Shown here: piece after piece, positions 27,637-39,174 of the stretch | Numbering within the stretch: the stretch's first letter is position 1 | How the letters are laid out: each line of letters opens with the position of its first letter | Assembly: GCA_945867815.1 (NCBI GenBank) | Contig: CAMBIX010000007.1 | Coordinates: forward strand, 1 to 64,000 | DNA length: 64,000 bases | Source: an uncultured Veillonellaceae bacterium | GTDB taxonomy: Bacteria > Bacillota > Negativicutes > Veillonellales > Veillonellaceae | Direction: 5' to 3' | The notes under the pieces: model-generated | Database searches by the model: none | What the model was told of the DNA's origin: nothing | Seen by the model: only the letters and a program-made list of their open reading frames with translations | Translations under genes and position numbers: made by a program

Positions 27637-29340
27637 ATGGAATCGATTCCCGTTTTTGAATTTTGGGACCGTGTACAAAGCGAATTAAAAACAAAATTAC
27701 CGCCGGTTATTTATAATAAAATTATACCAAATATTTTTCCTGTCGACTTAGAATCGAATGTATTAACCTTAATGGTTATGGATCCCTACCTTCGCAGCTC
27801 CATAGAAAACAACACGATTATATCCAATGCCTTTACCCATGCAGTGAGCACGATTTCTAATCAAATGCATGTAGGTCCTGTTCGTGTTACTTTTAACTCC
27901 ATGGAGGCAGCGTCACCAGCTGATACAAGCACACCGTCATCTTCAAGTCAAGACCAACAAGCACCTGTAAACGATCCACCAACGCCTCTTATCTATCCAT
28001 CAACAACGACAGAAACACAAATAGTCAATGAAACGGAGCCACTGTCACCCGGTAAGACAGCTACAGCTGAACCCTTACCAGAGCATTTACATAGGCCTAT
28101 CTATACAGATGATGTCTATGTTATGACAGACAAGAAGCCCAATGTACTAACCAATGCCAACTTACCTGAAGAAGATTCCCTCTTTTCAGAATCGACCCCT
28201 ACAGCTCCTAGTCCATCTGAACCTACTAACAGCACAGCCATCCATCTCCAAGAACCGATAGAGTCTATCAAAGAATCTAAGTTAAATCATAATTATACTT
28301 TTGAAACTTTTATCCATGATTATTCCAACCGCATTGCTTATAATGCAGCTGAACGAGTCGCCGATAATCCAGGTGGCATTGCTACCTATAATCCTTTATT
28401 TATTTATGGTGAATCAGGACTTGGTAAAACCCACTTAATGCACGCTATAGGCAATCGTATTCTCCAATTACACCCAACCATGAAGGTTATGTGTATTACA
28501 AGTGAAAATTTCTTAAATGTCTTTATTTCTTATATCCGTTCAAATAAAGGCGAAGCCTTCCGAAATATTTTTCGCAGTGTAGATGTTCTAATGATTGATG
28601 ATATTCAATTCATTACAGACAAGCGCTACAGCACAACTCAACGGGAATTTTTCCATAATTTTAATGATTTAATTAGTGATAATAAGCAGATTGTCCTAAC
28701 TAGTGATACCATCCCTGATAACTTTGAGCAAATTGAAGACCGCCTTCGTACGCGGTTTAAATCTGGTCTTGTTACACATATTGATCCACCAGGTCAGGAA
28801 ACCTTGGAAGCTATCTTATTATCTTATATTGACTCTCAAAAAGAGATTTTTCACAATTTACATGTAGCCCGTGAAGTCATTACTTATATGGCCAGCCTCT
28901 ACAATAAGCGAAGCATTCGTGAACTAAAAGGCGGTGCCAATCAGCTTCTTACTAGCGCCGACCTCGAAAATCGTCTAGACAGCATCGACATTGAATTTGC
29001 CCGCAAGGCCTTATCTGATGTTATCGTCGATGATAATCGGCCTGTCTTATCTATTAGCTATATACAAGAGTTTATTTCTGATTATTTTAAAATAAAAAAA
29101 GAAATGCTCCTCAGCCAAAAACGTAACAAACAGTATGCCTTTCCTAGACAACTAGCTATGTACCTCTGTCGTGAACTCGTCAATGAAAGTTATCCAGACA
29201 TAGCAAAAGCCTTTGGTAAAAAAGATCACACAACGTCTCTTCATGCTTATGAAAAGATTAGCCGTGAATATAATGACCCAACAAGTGAGACTCATCGTTT
29301 GTTAACCGAAATTATTAATCAAATTAAGGAAAGTGTTTAA
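27637..29340 (+). CDS. dnaA: chromosomal replication initiator protein DnaA
   Basis: DnaA binds DnaA boxes and opens oriC. Domain I (residues ~1-85) starts IPVFEFWDRVQSELK. Domain II is long (~90-220), Pro/Ser/Thr-rich and of low complexity. The AAA+ domain has Walker A GESGLGKTH (~260) and Walker B MIDDIQF (~321). The C-terminal DNA-binding domain carries KKDHTTSLHAYEKI (~528). At 567 residues it is longer than the usual ~450 because of domain II. AAAGGACTAATC precedes ATG 27637. DnaA-box clusters flank the gene on both sides. Confidence 0.97.
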   Translation: MESIPVFEFWDRVQSELKTKLPPVIYNKIIPNIFPVDLESNVLTLMVMDPYLRSSIENNTIISNAFTHAVSTISNQMHVGPVRVTFNSMEAASPADTSTPSSSSQDQQAPVNDPPTPLIYPSTTTETQIVNETEPLSPGKTATAEPLPEHLHRPIYTDDVYVMTDKKPNVLTNANLPEEDSLFSESTPTAPSPSEPTNSTAIHLQEPIESIKESKLNHNYTFETFIHDYSNRIAYNAAERVADNPGGIATYNPLFIYGESGLGKTHLMHAIGNRILQLHPTMKVMCITSENFLNVFISYIRSNKGEAFRNIFRSVDVLMIDDIQFITDKRYSTTQREFFHNFNDLISDNKQIVLTSDTIPDNFEQIEDRLRTRFKSGLVTHIDPPGQETLEAILLSYIDSQKEIFHNLHVAREVITYMASLYNKRSIRELKGGANQLLTSADLENRLDSIDIEFARKALSDVIVDDNRPVLSISYIQEFISDYFKIKKEMLLSQKRNKQYAFPRQLAMYLCRELVNESYPDIAKAFGKKDHTTSLHAYEKISREYNDPTSETHRLLTEIINQIKESV

Positions 29341-29579
29341 AACTGGGTATAATCTGTGGATAAGTAGTGGATAAGTCTTAGTTTATCCACAAAAAAATCA
29401 AATTTCGTGAATATGTGGATAACTTTAACGAACGAATCACCTAATTATTAACATGTGAATAACTAGCTATTATCTAATCTTTTTCCACTTATGCACTTAT
29501 ACACCCAGCCTACTACTACGTCTACTAATTAATACAATCACAATTATTTACGTCTAAGTAGTTTATACAGGAGATTCTT
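29341..29579. other. oriC, right part (dnaA-dnaN gap)
   Basis: DnaA boxes are TGTGGATAA at 29355-29363, AGTGGATAA at 29366-29374, TTATCCACA at 29383-29391, TGTGGATAA at 29414-29422 and TGTGAATAA at 29454-29462. A weaker TTATACACC lies at 29498-29506. The density exceeds that of the left part, so this is probably the main part of a bipartite origin. Confidence 0.85.
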
Positions 29580-30689
29580 ATGAAATTAACATTTAACAAG
29601 GAAAACTTACAATATGCCATTAATGTTTTACAAAAAGTAGTACAAAATAAAGTCAATTCAAATACACCAGGTGCTTTTTATATAACAACAAAAAATAATC
29701 AAATTAAAATGCAAGGTAATAATTTTGAATTGGGCATTAAATTAACGGTGGATGCAACGATTGAAGAAGAAGGTACTCTTGTTGTGGCATCAAAATACTT
29801 TCAAGAATTAATTCGTAAAATGCCTGGTGAAACCATAACGTTAACGAAACCAGAAGACAGCAATAAATTAACGATTCAATCAGGGGCTTCTGTATTTAAT
29901 CTATTAACTCTTCGCATTGAAGATTTTGTTCAAGTAGAACAGATTCATGAGGAAAATGCCATTACTATTGATGGGGATCAATTAAAAGAGTTAATTAATT
30001 TGACTAACTATGCAGCAGCTACAGAAGATGATCGCCCTATTTTTTCAGGAGCTTTATTAGAAAGTAAAAATAATATGTTAACAATGGTAGCTACTGATAC
30101 ACACCGCATGGCTGTTAAATCCTTTCCTTTAGAAGAAGCCATTCAAACACCTATGCGGATTGTTATACCAACAAAGACCTTAAGTGAAGTGTATCGTTTA
30201 TTGCCTAGTGATAATCCAACAGCCGTCAAAATGGTATGGAATCGGTCACAAGTTGTTTTTGAATTTGGTAGTATTTATATGATTTCGCGCTTAATTGATG
30301 GGTCGTATCCTGATTATGAAAAGGTTATTCCTTCTCAATTTGATAGCAGTGCTATTTTGAATATTCATGATTTTAAAGGGGCTGTTGACCGTGTGTCCTT
30401 ATTAGCTAAGGATATTAGTTATAATGTTATTCGTTATGATTGGAATGAAACAGAAGTTACCTTATCCAGTCAGAATGCAGAAATTGGTATGGCAAAAGAA
30501 GTACTCATGTGTGAATTAAAGGGCACACCTTTTACTATTTCCTTTAATGGCCGTTATATTAGTGATATTCTTCGTCATAGTACAGGTGATCGTATACACT
30601 TATATTTAAAGCAAAATGGGCCCGTTGTGATTCGTCAAGATGATTCATCAAATTATACTTATGTAGTAACGCCAGTTCGTACCAATTAG
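29580..30689 (+). CDS. dnaN: DNA polymerase III subunit beta (sliding clamp)
   Basis: DnaN is the dimeric ring clamp for polymerase III. The 369-residue protein has the three-repeat architecture, with FSGALLESKNNMLTMVATDTHRMA at the second-repeat signature (cited here as MVATDTHRMA), DGSYPDYEKVIP and a C-terminal TYVVTPVR. CAGGAGATTCTT precedes ATG 29580. It begins the dnaN-S4-recF-DUF721 run with very short spacings. Confidence 0.97.
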   Translation: MKLTFNKENLQYAINVLQKVVQNKVNSNTPGAFYITTKNNQIKMQGNNFELGIKLTVDATIEEEGTLVVASKYFQELIRKMPGETITLTKPEDSNKLTIQSGASVFNLLTLRIEDFVQVEQIHEENAITIDGDQLKELINLTNYAAATEDDRPIFSGALLESKNNMLTMVATDTHRMAVKSFPLEEAIQTPMRIVIPTKTLSEVYRLLPSDNPTAVKMVWNRSQVVFEFGSIYMISRLIDGSYPDYEKVIPSQFDSSAILNIHDFKGAVDRVSLLAKDISYNVIRYDWNETEVTLSSQNAEIGMAKEVLMCELKGTPFTISFNGRYISDILRHSTGDRIHLYLKQNGPVVIRQDDSSNYTYVVTPVRTN

Positions 30690-30700
30690 AAGGTGATTAT

Positions 30701-30928
30701 ATGCAAGAAGAACAAGTACAGATTCATACAGATTATATTCAATTAGATCAGTTATTAAAATTAGCTAATGTTATTCAAACTGGTGGGCAGATTCGTCCCT
30801 TATTAGATGAGGAAGCTATTCAAGTGGATAATCAGATTTGTAGAGAAAAGCGTAAAAAAATACGTCCAGGACAAGTTGTTGTTGTTAATGATCAAATAGC
30901 TATTCTTGTTAAAGCACAGGAGGTTTAA
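30701..30928 (+). CDS. S4-domain RNA-binding protein (YaaA/RlbA type)
   Basis: A 75-residue S4 domain protein (IQLDQLLKLANVIQTGGQ, then IQVDNQICREKRKKIRPGQVV). Such proteins are nearly always found between dnaN and recF in Firmicutes, as here. They are thought to bind structured RNA, but the target is not settled. It starts 11 nt after dnaN with AGAAGGTGAT upstream and abuts recF. Confidence 0.92.
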   Translation: MQEEQVQIHTDYIQLDQLLKLANVIQTGGQIRPLLDEEAIQVDNQICREKRKKIRPGQVVVVNDQIAILVKAQEV

Positions 30929-32017
30929 GTGCGTATTAACGCGCTCACACTACTGCATTATCGAAATTATAAGGAGCAGTCGTGGCAGTTTGATAAAGAT
31001 TGTATTGTCTTATATGGTCCTAATGGAAGCGGAAAGACAAATCTCTTAGAGGCCTTACATGTAGGTACACTGGGTAAGAGTCATCGTACAAATGATACAG
31101 TTGATTTAATTCAATTTGATGCAGATAAGGCTGGTATTATTGTTGATTTTGAAAAGAAAGACATTCCTCAAAAAATCAATATTGTCTTAGCACGTAAGGG
31201 TAAAAAAGATATACGTTTAAATAGTGATAAAGTCTCTCAGAAAGAATTAATTGGTACTTTAAATACGGTTATTTTTTCTCCAGAAGATTTGCTTTTAATT
31301 AAGGGGAGTCCTTCCTTACGACGGCGTTTTTTAGATATGGAAATAGCTCAGACAAGCCCTCTTTATTATCAGCAGTTAAGTCTTTACTATAGGGCCTTGC
31401 AGCAACGTAATCGTATACTAAAAGAATATAAGGGGCGACAGAATCTTCCTTTAGATGAATGGGATATACAATTAGCTGATTTAGCTAGTTTTTTAGTGAG
31501 CAAACGATTAGAAAGTCTGAAAAAATTAAACTTACTTATCGATTTGATGAATCGTCGGCTAACAGATGGTCGGGAAGACTTATCTCTTACCTATGAGCAG
31601 CCATATAGTCAAGATGGCTATATGTATCAGAAAGAGGCTTTTAGAGAGGCTCTTTCTAAGGCGTTACCTATCGATAGAATGCGACTCACTACGTCGGTAG
31701 GTCCTCATAGAGATGATTTGCGTTTTTACTCCGGTCCTTTGGATTTAAGGAAATATGGATCGCAGGGGCAGCAGCGGACGGCTATTTTATCGGTTAAACT
31801 TAGTGAATTAGAATTTATTAAGTCAGAAGTTGGTGAATATCCTGTCTTGCTTTTAGATGATGTATTAAGCGAATTAGATAAGGAGCGTCGGCAGAATTTA
31901 TTAGGGTTTGTTCATAAGCAGCATATACAGACCTTTATTACAACAACAGACTTGCAAGAAACAGCCCAAATAGGGGATGCGCAATGTATATATTGTGGAG
32001 AAAGTAAGCATGGATAA
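30929..32017 (+). CDS. recF: DNA replication and repair protein RecF
   Basis: RecF is an SMC-like ATPase that loads RecA at gaps. It has Walker A YGPNGSGKTNLLEA (~residue 29), the ABC-type signature KYGSQGQQRTAILSVKL (~280) and Walker B VLLLDDVLSELD. The 362-residue length is normal. The start is GTG 30929 after GGAGGTTTAA. The stop overlaps the start of the DUF721 gene. Confidence 0.96.
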   Translation: MRINALTLLHYRNYKEQSWQFDKDCIVLYGPNGSGKTNLLEALHVGTLGKSHRTNDTVDLIQFDADKAGIIVDFEKKDIPQKINIVLARKGKKDIRLNSDKVSQKELIGTLNTVIFSPEDLLLIKGSPSLRRRFLDMEIAQTSPLYYQQLSLYYRALQQRNRILKEYKGRQNLPLDEWDIQLADLASFLVSKRLESLKKLNLLIDLMNRRLTDGREDLSLTYEQPYSQDGYMYQKEAFREALSKALPIDRMRLTTSVGPHRDDLRFYSGPLDLRKYGSQGQQRTAILSVKLSELEFIKSEVGEYPVLLLDDVLSELDKERRQNLLGFVHKQHIQTFITTTDLQETAQIGDAQCIYCGESKHG

Positions 32018-32963
32018 GAGAGAATTTTCATCCATAGAATCATGTTTAGTAGAGCATTTACAAAGAAGTGGTCAGTTACGGCAATTGTCTATTATGCGTT
32101 TATTTATGCATTGGAAAGATGTTGTGGGTATCTTAGTGGCAAAAAATACAAAATTAGTCTCTATCGAACCGCCACTTATTATGGTCTATGCTTATACATC
32201 GGCTTGGATGCAGCAATTACAAATGCAGAAGCGGCAGATTCTAAAACGGATTAATGATTTCTATGGGCAAGAGCTTATTAAGGATATTCGTGTTCGTATG
32301 TATAGGCAGAGCCTTATAAAAGAAGAGAAGCCGCAGCAGGTAGAAGGTTTGCTTGATAGATTACAAGCTAAGGAGCCAAGTTATCGGTTAGTTGAGCGGG
32401 AAAAATATCCTTTAACTGAAGCCGAAGAAAGGGCAATTATTACCTCTTTAGTTTGTATTACTGATGACGATTTACGGCAAAGACTTTATCGGACACGTGT
32501 TCATCAGCTGCAAAAAGAAAAGCAGCTAGTTTCACACCATTATATACGCTGCCAACAGTGTGGGCAATGGATGGAGCCGCCTAAGCTAAATGGGCCAATT
32601 ATTTGTAGTGCCTGTATAAATAAAGATAAACGGCGACGGATTATAAAATTAAAAGAAATGTTAAAGCGGCGTCCTTATTGGCAATTGAATGATATACGAA
32701 ATTTTATGTCTAACTGTAGCTTAGATGAGTATAGTACGGCTAAGAGGGAGTTAATTTATTTTTATATTAGTCGTATTCATAGTGGGTCTATGAACAAAAA
32801 TGATATGATACGGGTCGCTATGTTAATAACGGGTAAGAATGGACAAAAATTAACGGAACGCTTTGTTGTGAATTTGATAAATAAATATCGCTTACCTGAT
32901 GAGAAATTACCCGTTCCTAAAGGGGACGTCTTATTGCAAGATAAGGAAAACTTGAATAATTAA
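32010..32963 (+). CDS. DUF721 (DciA-like) protein with zinc ribbon
   Basis: The N-terminal ~100 residues are a DUF721/DciA-type domain (MRLFMHWKDVVGILVAKNT, cited in part, and PLIMVYAYTSAWMQQLQM). A helical middle and a CxxC-type zinc ribbon follow (CQQCGQWMEPP with ICSACINKDKRRR, residues ~184-208). An ~110-residue C-terminal helical region ends the protein. DciA proteins help load the replicative helicase, and the origin-proximal position fits, but the added zinc ribbon and tail are unusual. ATG 32010 has TGGAGAAAG upstream and overlaps the recF end by 8 nt. Confidence 0.75.
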   Translation: MDKREFSSIESCLVEHLQRSGQLRQLSIMRLFMHWKDVVGILVAKNTKLVSIEPPLIMVYAYTSAWMQQLQMQKRQILKRINDFYGQELIKDIRVRMYRQSLIKEEKPQQVEGLLDRLQAKEPSYRLVEREKYPLTEAEERAIITSLVCITDDDLRQRLYRTRVHQLQKEKQLVSHHYIRCQQCGQWMEPPKLNGPIICSACINKDKRRRIIKLKEMLKRRPYWQLNDIRNFMSNCSLDEYSTAKRELIYFYISRIHSGSMNKNDMIRVAMLITGKNGQKLTERFVVNLINKYRLPDEKLPVPKGDVLLQDKENLNN

Positions 32964-33085
32964 AAGAAATATTAGTATAATAAATAGATATGAGTCATCA
33001 GTTAGTTTATATAATGTATGAAAATAAATTGTAGTTACTTATAGATATAATCTTGTATAGTCATTCAGATGGAGTGAATGTATAG

Positions 33086-35020
<1,935 letters not shown>

Positions 35021-35035
35021 GACAGGGGTGGTTAT

Positions 35036-36493
35036 ATGGCAGAGAGACAAGAACATGGACGTCATTTGAAACGGAGTCTAAAGTCAAGACATATGAGTAT
35101 GATTGCCTTAGGGGGCGCTATTGGTACAGGCCTATTCGTTGCTGGCGGTGAAGTAGTCAGCACGGCAGGTCCTGGTGGAGCCTTAGTTGCTTACGCCTTA
35201 ATTGGGATTATGGTTTTCTTTTTAATGACCAGTTTATGTGAAATGGCTACTTATCTTCCCGTACCTGGTTCTTTTGGGACGTATGCGACGCGGTTTGTTG
35301 ATCCCGCTTTTGGCTTCGCTTTAGGTTGGAATTATTGGTTTAACTGGGCCATAACTATTGCTGCTGAGCTCATCGCAGGTGCCCTTATTATGCAGTATTG
35401 GTTTCCTAATGTGCCTTCCATTTATTGGTCAGCTTTATTTTTAGCCGCCTTATTTTTACTTAATTATTTATCTGCTAGGTCTTTTGGTGAAAGTGAATAT
35501 GTGTTTTCACTGGTTAAGGTGGTGACCGTTTTTGTTTTCTTATTCTTTGGTACCTTACTCATTATTGGCGTGGGCGGTGATTCGCCAGGTGTAACCAATT
35601 GGACAGTAGGAGATGCACCCTTCCCTGGCGGATTTGGATCTATTTTAGCTATCTTCATGATTGCCGGATTTTCCTTTCAAGGAACGGAATTAATTGGTAT
35701 AGCCGCTGGTGAATCGGAAAATCCAGAAAAGAATATTCCAAAGGCGATTCATTCTATTTTTTGGCGGATTCTTTTGTTCTATATTGGTTCATTCATTGTT
35801 ATTGGCTTTTTGATTCCTTATAACAGTCCTAATTTGTTAAATTCCAGTGTAGAAAATGTATCGATTAGTCCTTTTACCTTAGTCTTTGACCGTTTTGGTT
35901 TTGCTATGGCAGCTAGTTTTATTAATGCAGTTATCTTAACAGCTGTTTTATCAGCTGGTAATTCTGGTTTATATTCGTCTACACGAATGTTATATGCACT
36001 CGCACAAAATGGACATGCACCAAAGGTATTTGGTAAGGTTAATAAACGAGGTGTACCGGTTCCTGCCTTGTTTTTAACAGCGGCTATTGGCTTATTTGCT
36101 TTTTCAACTTCTTTTATTGGTAATGGTGCTGCCTATACATGGATTGTCAATATTAGTGGTATGAGTGGTTTTATTGCTTGGTTTGGTATTGCCGTATCGC
36201 ATTATCGTTTCCGCCGAGCTATGAAGGCACAAGGAAAAGATATTAAAAAGGTCTTGCCTTATAGGGCTTCTTTGTTTCCATTAGGTCCTATTTTGGCTAT
36301 GATTATGTGTATTATTATTATTTGTGGGCAGAACTATTCGGCCTTTATGGGGGATAGTATTGATTGGTATGATGTGATTGTTGCCTATATTGGGATACCG
36401 GTCTTTTTGGCTGCATTCTTTGGATATAAGTATAAATATCATACAAAGATGGTGCCTTTAAAAGAAGTGAATTTAGAAAGAGATTTTGAATAA
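35036..36493 (+). CDS. amino-acid permease, LysP-like (APC superfamily)
   Basis: A 485-residue, twelve-TM permease of the AAT family. It has the TM1 motif MIALGGAIGTGLFVAGG, then PGGALVAYALIG, FVDPAFGFALGWNYW and the TM6 region FSFQGTELIGIAAGESENP. These segments resemble lysine-specific permeases, but the substrate cannot be fixed from sequence alone. AGGGGTGG precedes ATG 35036, 15 nt after gyrB, so it may be co-transcribed. A family A structured element follows the stop. Confidence 0.88.
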   Translation: MAERQEHGRHLKRSLKSRHMSMIALGGAIGTGLFVAGGEVVSTAGPGGALVAYALIGIMVFFLMTSLCEMATYLPVPGSFGTYATRFVDPAFGFALGWNYWFNWAITIAAELIAGALIMQYWFPNVPSIYWSALFLAALFLLNYLSARSFGESEYVFSLVKVVTVFVFLFFGTLLIIGVGGDSPGVTNWTVGDAPFPGGFGSILAIFMIAGFSFQGTELIGIAAGESENPEKNIPKAIHSIFWRILLFYIGSFIVIGFLIPYNSPNLLNSSVENVSISPFTLVFDRFGFAMAASFINAVILTAVLSAGNSGLYSSTRMLYALAQNGHAPKVFGKVNKRGVPVPALFLTAAIGLFAFSTSFIGNGAAYTWIVNISGMSGFIAWFGIAVSHYRFRRAMKAQGKDIKKVLPYRASLFPLGPILAMIMCIIIICGQNYSAFMGDSIDWYDVIVAYIGIPVFLAAFFGYKYKYHTKMVPLKEVNLERDFE

Positions 36494-36505
36494 TTCTAAT
36501 ATACG

Positions 36506-36572
36506 GAAGCGTCAACGTATTCCTTAAGGCTCAGTCTTGCGTCAGGTCGCCTACAGGAATAGTAGACGCTTC
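36506..36572 (+). repeat. structured 3' element, family A copy 2
   Basis: A 67-nt hairpin with arms GAAGCGTCAAC/GTAGACGCTTC and inner ATTCCT/AGGAAT. The core contains GTCAGGTCGCCTACAGGAAT, identical to that in the other two A copies. It starts 13 nt after the permease stop, in the gene's direction. Confidence 0.88.
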
Positions 36573-36592
36573 TTGATTTAGAGCTAAAATGA

Positions 36593-36664
36593 AAAAAGGA
36601 GAAATACTTCTCGTTAAAGAGCTTTATGAAGTATCAGCTCGCGAGAGAAGTATTTCTCCTTTTT
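36593..36664 (-). terminator. structured 3' element, family B copy 4, ending the merR transcript
   Basis: A long stem (AAAAAGGAGAAATACTTCTC with its complement) encloses a reduced family B inner module (CTCTCGCGAGCTG ... CTTCATAAAGCTC ... ACGAGAAG on the minus strand). It ends in a T-run about 40 nt past the merR stop. Confidence 0.85.
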
Positions 36665-36701
36665 ATTACTAGATAATTACTAGATGAGATTAAGATTATA
36701 T

Positions 36702-37151
36702 TTATTTATGGCCTTTGTTATACAGTTCTTGTATGGTTATCGGTAATCCGTCGGGAAGCATTTGTTGAAGGCGGTCTTCGTTACCGTCTTTGATGGCTGT
36801 ATCATAGTACCAGCATTTAAATTCCAGTACATTGTGAATTTTTTGCAGACGCTCCATTTCTTTTTCAATGATTTTTTTCCTTGTTTCGAAGAGCTGTTTT
36901 CTTTGTTCGTAGGTCGATGGTCCTTTTAATGTCCAATCAATAAATTGTTTAATGTCTTTAATTTCAAGGCCGGAGGCTTTTAGGCATTCGATAAGGCGAA
37001 GGGTTTCTATTTCGTTTTTACTAAAGCGACGAATGCCTGATTGACGTTTCATATTAGGAAAGAGGCCTTCTTTGTCATAGTAGCGAAGGGTAGAGATTGA
37101 TAAGTTAAATTTATCAGCGATTTGACCGATAGTATAAGTTGGTTGTGACAT
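36702..37151 (-). CDS. MerR family transcriptional regulator
   Basis: The winged helix-turn-helix starts YTIGQIADKFNLSISTLRYYDKEGLFP and continues RRFSKNEIETLRLIECLKASGLEIKDIKQF (cited only in part). A coiled-coil dimerisation helix (EQRKQLFETRKKIIEKEMERL) and a short effector region complete the protein. It resembles the subgroup that responds to aldehydes or electrophiles. It lacks an obvious metal-binding cysteine cluster, with one Cys at about residue 117. It diverges from the DXS-like gene, whose promoter carries a typical MerR operator in its spacer, so that gene is the likely target. Confidence 0.9.
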   Translation of the reverse strand: MSQPTYTIGQIADKFNLSISTLRYYDKEGLFPNMKRQSGIRRFSKNEIETLRLIECLKASGLEIKDIKQFIDWTLKGPSTYEQRKQLFETRKKIIEKEMERLQKIHNVLEFKCWYYDTAIKDGNEDRLQQMLPDGLPITIQELYNKGHK

Positions 37152-37213
37152 AATAGAGCTCCTATGCTTTATACTCGTTTATATAACTTTTATAAAAAGA
37201 TAAATAATAAAGG

Positions 37214-37244
37214 TTGACCTAAAGTTAGCTTTAGGTATTATTGT
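37214..37244 (+). promoter_or_regulatory. MerR-type operator/promoter of the DXS-like gene
   Basis: TTGACC (37214-37219) and TATTGT (37239-37244) are separated by 19 nt, the long spacer typical of MerR-activated promoters. The spacer region holds a perfect inverted repeat, ACCTAAAG-TTAG-CTTTAGGT (37217-37236). It points toward the DXS-like gene, with a 5' leader of about 150 nt before its ATG. Confidence 0.85.
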
Positions 37245-37404
37245 ATAAATCGTAGCATAGACAGACAGTAAAGGCAATAGCTAAGAGAATATTTGATAAA
37301 CATAGATTTTATAAGCATTTAGTTTATTTATGAATACTTGTAGAGATAGAAAAAGAGAGTTTTTGTCTATGTACTGTCATCTAAGAAGTAAAGGAGACGT
37401 AAGA

Positions 37405-39144
37405 ATGAAACAATTACAAAAGGTAAATAGTCCTGCTGATATAAAAAAGATGTCAGTTAGTAAATTAAAAGAATTAGCGCAGGACATGCGTGATGCCATT
37501 ATTAAAGGTGTACATACTCATGGTGGTCATTATGGTCCAGATTTAGGGATTGTAGAAACGACTATTGCTCTTCATTATGTATTTAATTCGCCAAGTGATA
37601 AGTTTATCTTTGACGTATCTCATCAGTGCTATCCGCATAAGATGATTACAGGGCGTAAAGATAAGTTCTTAACAGAAGAAGGCAGTAAGAAATATACTGG
37701 TTATACTAATCCAGATGAAAGTGAACACGATTTCTTTACTGTAGGTCACACATCAACGTCTATTAGCCTAGCCACAGGTCTTGCTAAAGCTCGTGATTTA
37801 CAGGGGCAAAAAGGAAATGTTATTGCTATTATTGGTGATGGGTCTATGTCTGGTGGTGAAGCCTTTGAAGGTTTAAATAATGCGGCCGAATTAGGTACGA
37901 ATTTTATTGTTATTTTTAACGATAATGATCAATCCATTGCTGAAAATCATGGTGGTATGTATCTCAAGTTTAAAGAATTGCGTGAAACTAATGGTCAGGC
38001 TGAAGATAATTTCTTTAGAGCCATGGGACTTGATTATCGTTTTGTTGCTGATGGCAATGATGTAGAAGCTATGATTAAGGCCTTAGAAGATATTAAGGAT
38101 ATTGATCATCCTATTGTTTTACATGTGGTTACGCAAAAGGGTAAGGGCGATAAAGCAGCAGAAATAAATAAAGAAGCTTATCATTGGATTTTGCCTGACT
38201 CCGTTGATACATCAACTTGGGGTGAAAGCTATGAACAGATGGCGGCTAATTATATGTTAGAAGAAATGAAGCATGACCCATCTTTAATTGCTATTTGCCC
38301 AGCCGTACCAGGTGGTCTTGGTTGGACTAAGGAAAATCGTGATAAGGCAGGAAAACAGTATTGGGATCCAGGTATTGCAGAAGAACAGGCTGTGGCTATG
38401 GCTGCTGGTCTGGCTAAGGGTGGTGCTAAACCAGTTATTTTTGATATTGGTACCTTTTTACAGCGGACTTATGACCAGTTGATTCAAGACTTATGTATCA
38501 ATAGTAATCCAGCAACGATTATTTCGGCATCCTTAAATGGTGGTATTTCTGATGCTGACGTAACGCATTCTGGTGCTTTTGATATGGCTATGATGGGTAG
38601 CATTCCAAATCTATTGGTCTTATCGCCAGCTTCTAAAGATGAATTTATGGATATGTTCAAATGGTCTATTAAACAGACTAAACAACCTGTTGTTATTCGT
38701 ACAGGTCCTGTAGTTCGTGAAATAAATACAGGTGCTACTTTTGATGGTGATTTGTCTTATCAGATTATAGAAAAAGGTAATCAGGTTGCTGTACTAGGTC
38801 TTGGTAATTTCTATGATTTAGCTGTGCAGGTAAAAGATGAGTTAGCTAAGAAGTTAGGTATTAAGGCTACGCTTATTAATCCACGTTTCTCCTCTGGTAT
38901 TGATGAAAAGATCTTACAGGCTTTGGCTAAGAATCATCAGCTGGTTGTTACCTTGGAAGATGGTATCTTAGATGGTGGTTTTGGTGAAAAGGTGGCTCGT
39001 TTCTATGGACCAAGTGCTATGAAGACATTGGCTATTGGACAGCGTCGTGAAAATACGGACCGTGTGCCTTATGAAGAATTAGTTCAGCGCTATCATTTAT
39101 CGCCAGAATTGATTGTGAGGGATATTAAGAATATCTTGGAATAA
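37405..39144 (+). CDS. DXS-like transketolase-family enzyme (divergent 1-deoxy-D-xylulose-5-phosphate synthase)
   Basis: A TPP enzyme of the DXS/transketolase group. It has DVSHQCYPHKMITGR, GHTSTSISLATGLAKARDL, the TPP motif GDGSMSGGEAFEGLNNA, DPGIAEEQAVAMAAGLA and TFLQRTYDQLIQDL. At 579 residues it is shorter than usual DXS (about 620), and the canonical GPxDGHD segment reads VADGNDV. It may therefore use another ketose or aldehyde substrate. The frame is open from 37330, but AAAGGAGACGTAAGA precedes ATG 37405. The divergent merR and the MerR-type promoter suggest inducible expression, unlike a housekeeping dxs. Confidence 0.8.
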   Translation: MKQLQKVNSPADIKKMSVSKLKELAQDMRDAIIKGVHTHGGHYGPDLGIVETTIALHYVFNSPSDKFIFDVSHQCYPHKMITGRKDKFLTEEGSKKYTGYTNPDESEHDFFTVGHTSTSISLATGLAKARDLQGQKGNVIAIIGDGSMSGGEAFEGLNNAAELGTNFIVIFNDNDQSIAENHGGMYLKFKELRETNGQAEDNFFRAMGLDYRFVADGNDVEAMIKALEDIKDIDHPIVLHVVTQKGKGDKAAEINKEAYHWILPDSVDTSTWGESYEQMAANYMLEEMKHDPSLIAICPAVPGGLGWTKENRDKAGKQYWDPGIAEEQAVAMAAGLAKGGAKPVIFDIGTFLQRTYDQLIQDLCINSNPATIISASLNGGISDADVTHSGAFDMAMMGSIPNLLVLSPASKDEFMDMFKWSIKQTKQPVVIRTGPVVREINTGATFDGDLSYQIIEKGNQVAVLGLGNFYDLAVQVKDELAKKLGIKATLINPRFSSGIDEKILQALAKNHQLVVTLEDGILDGGFGEKVARFYGPSAMKTLAIGQRRENTDRVPYEELVQRYHLSPELIVRDIKNILE

Positions 39145-39174
39145 TTAGATAAAATTTGGATAAACCAGAGTATG

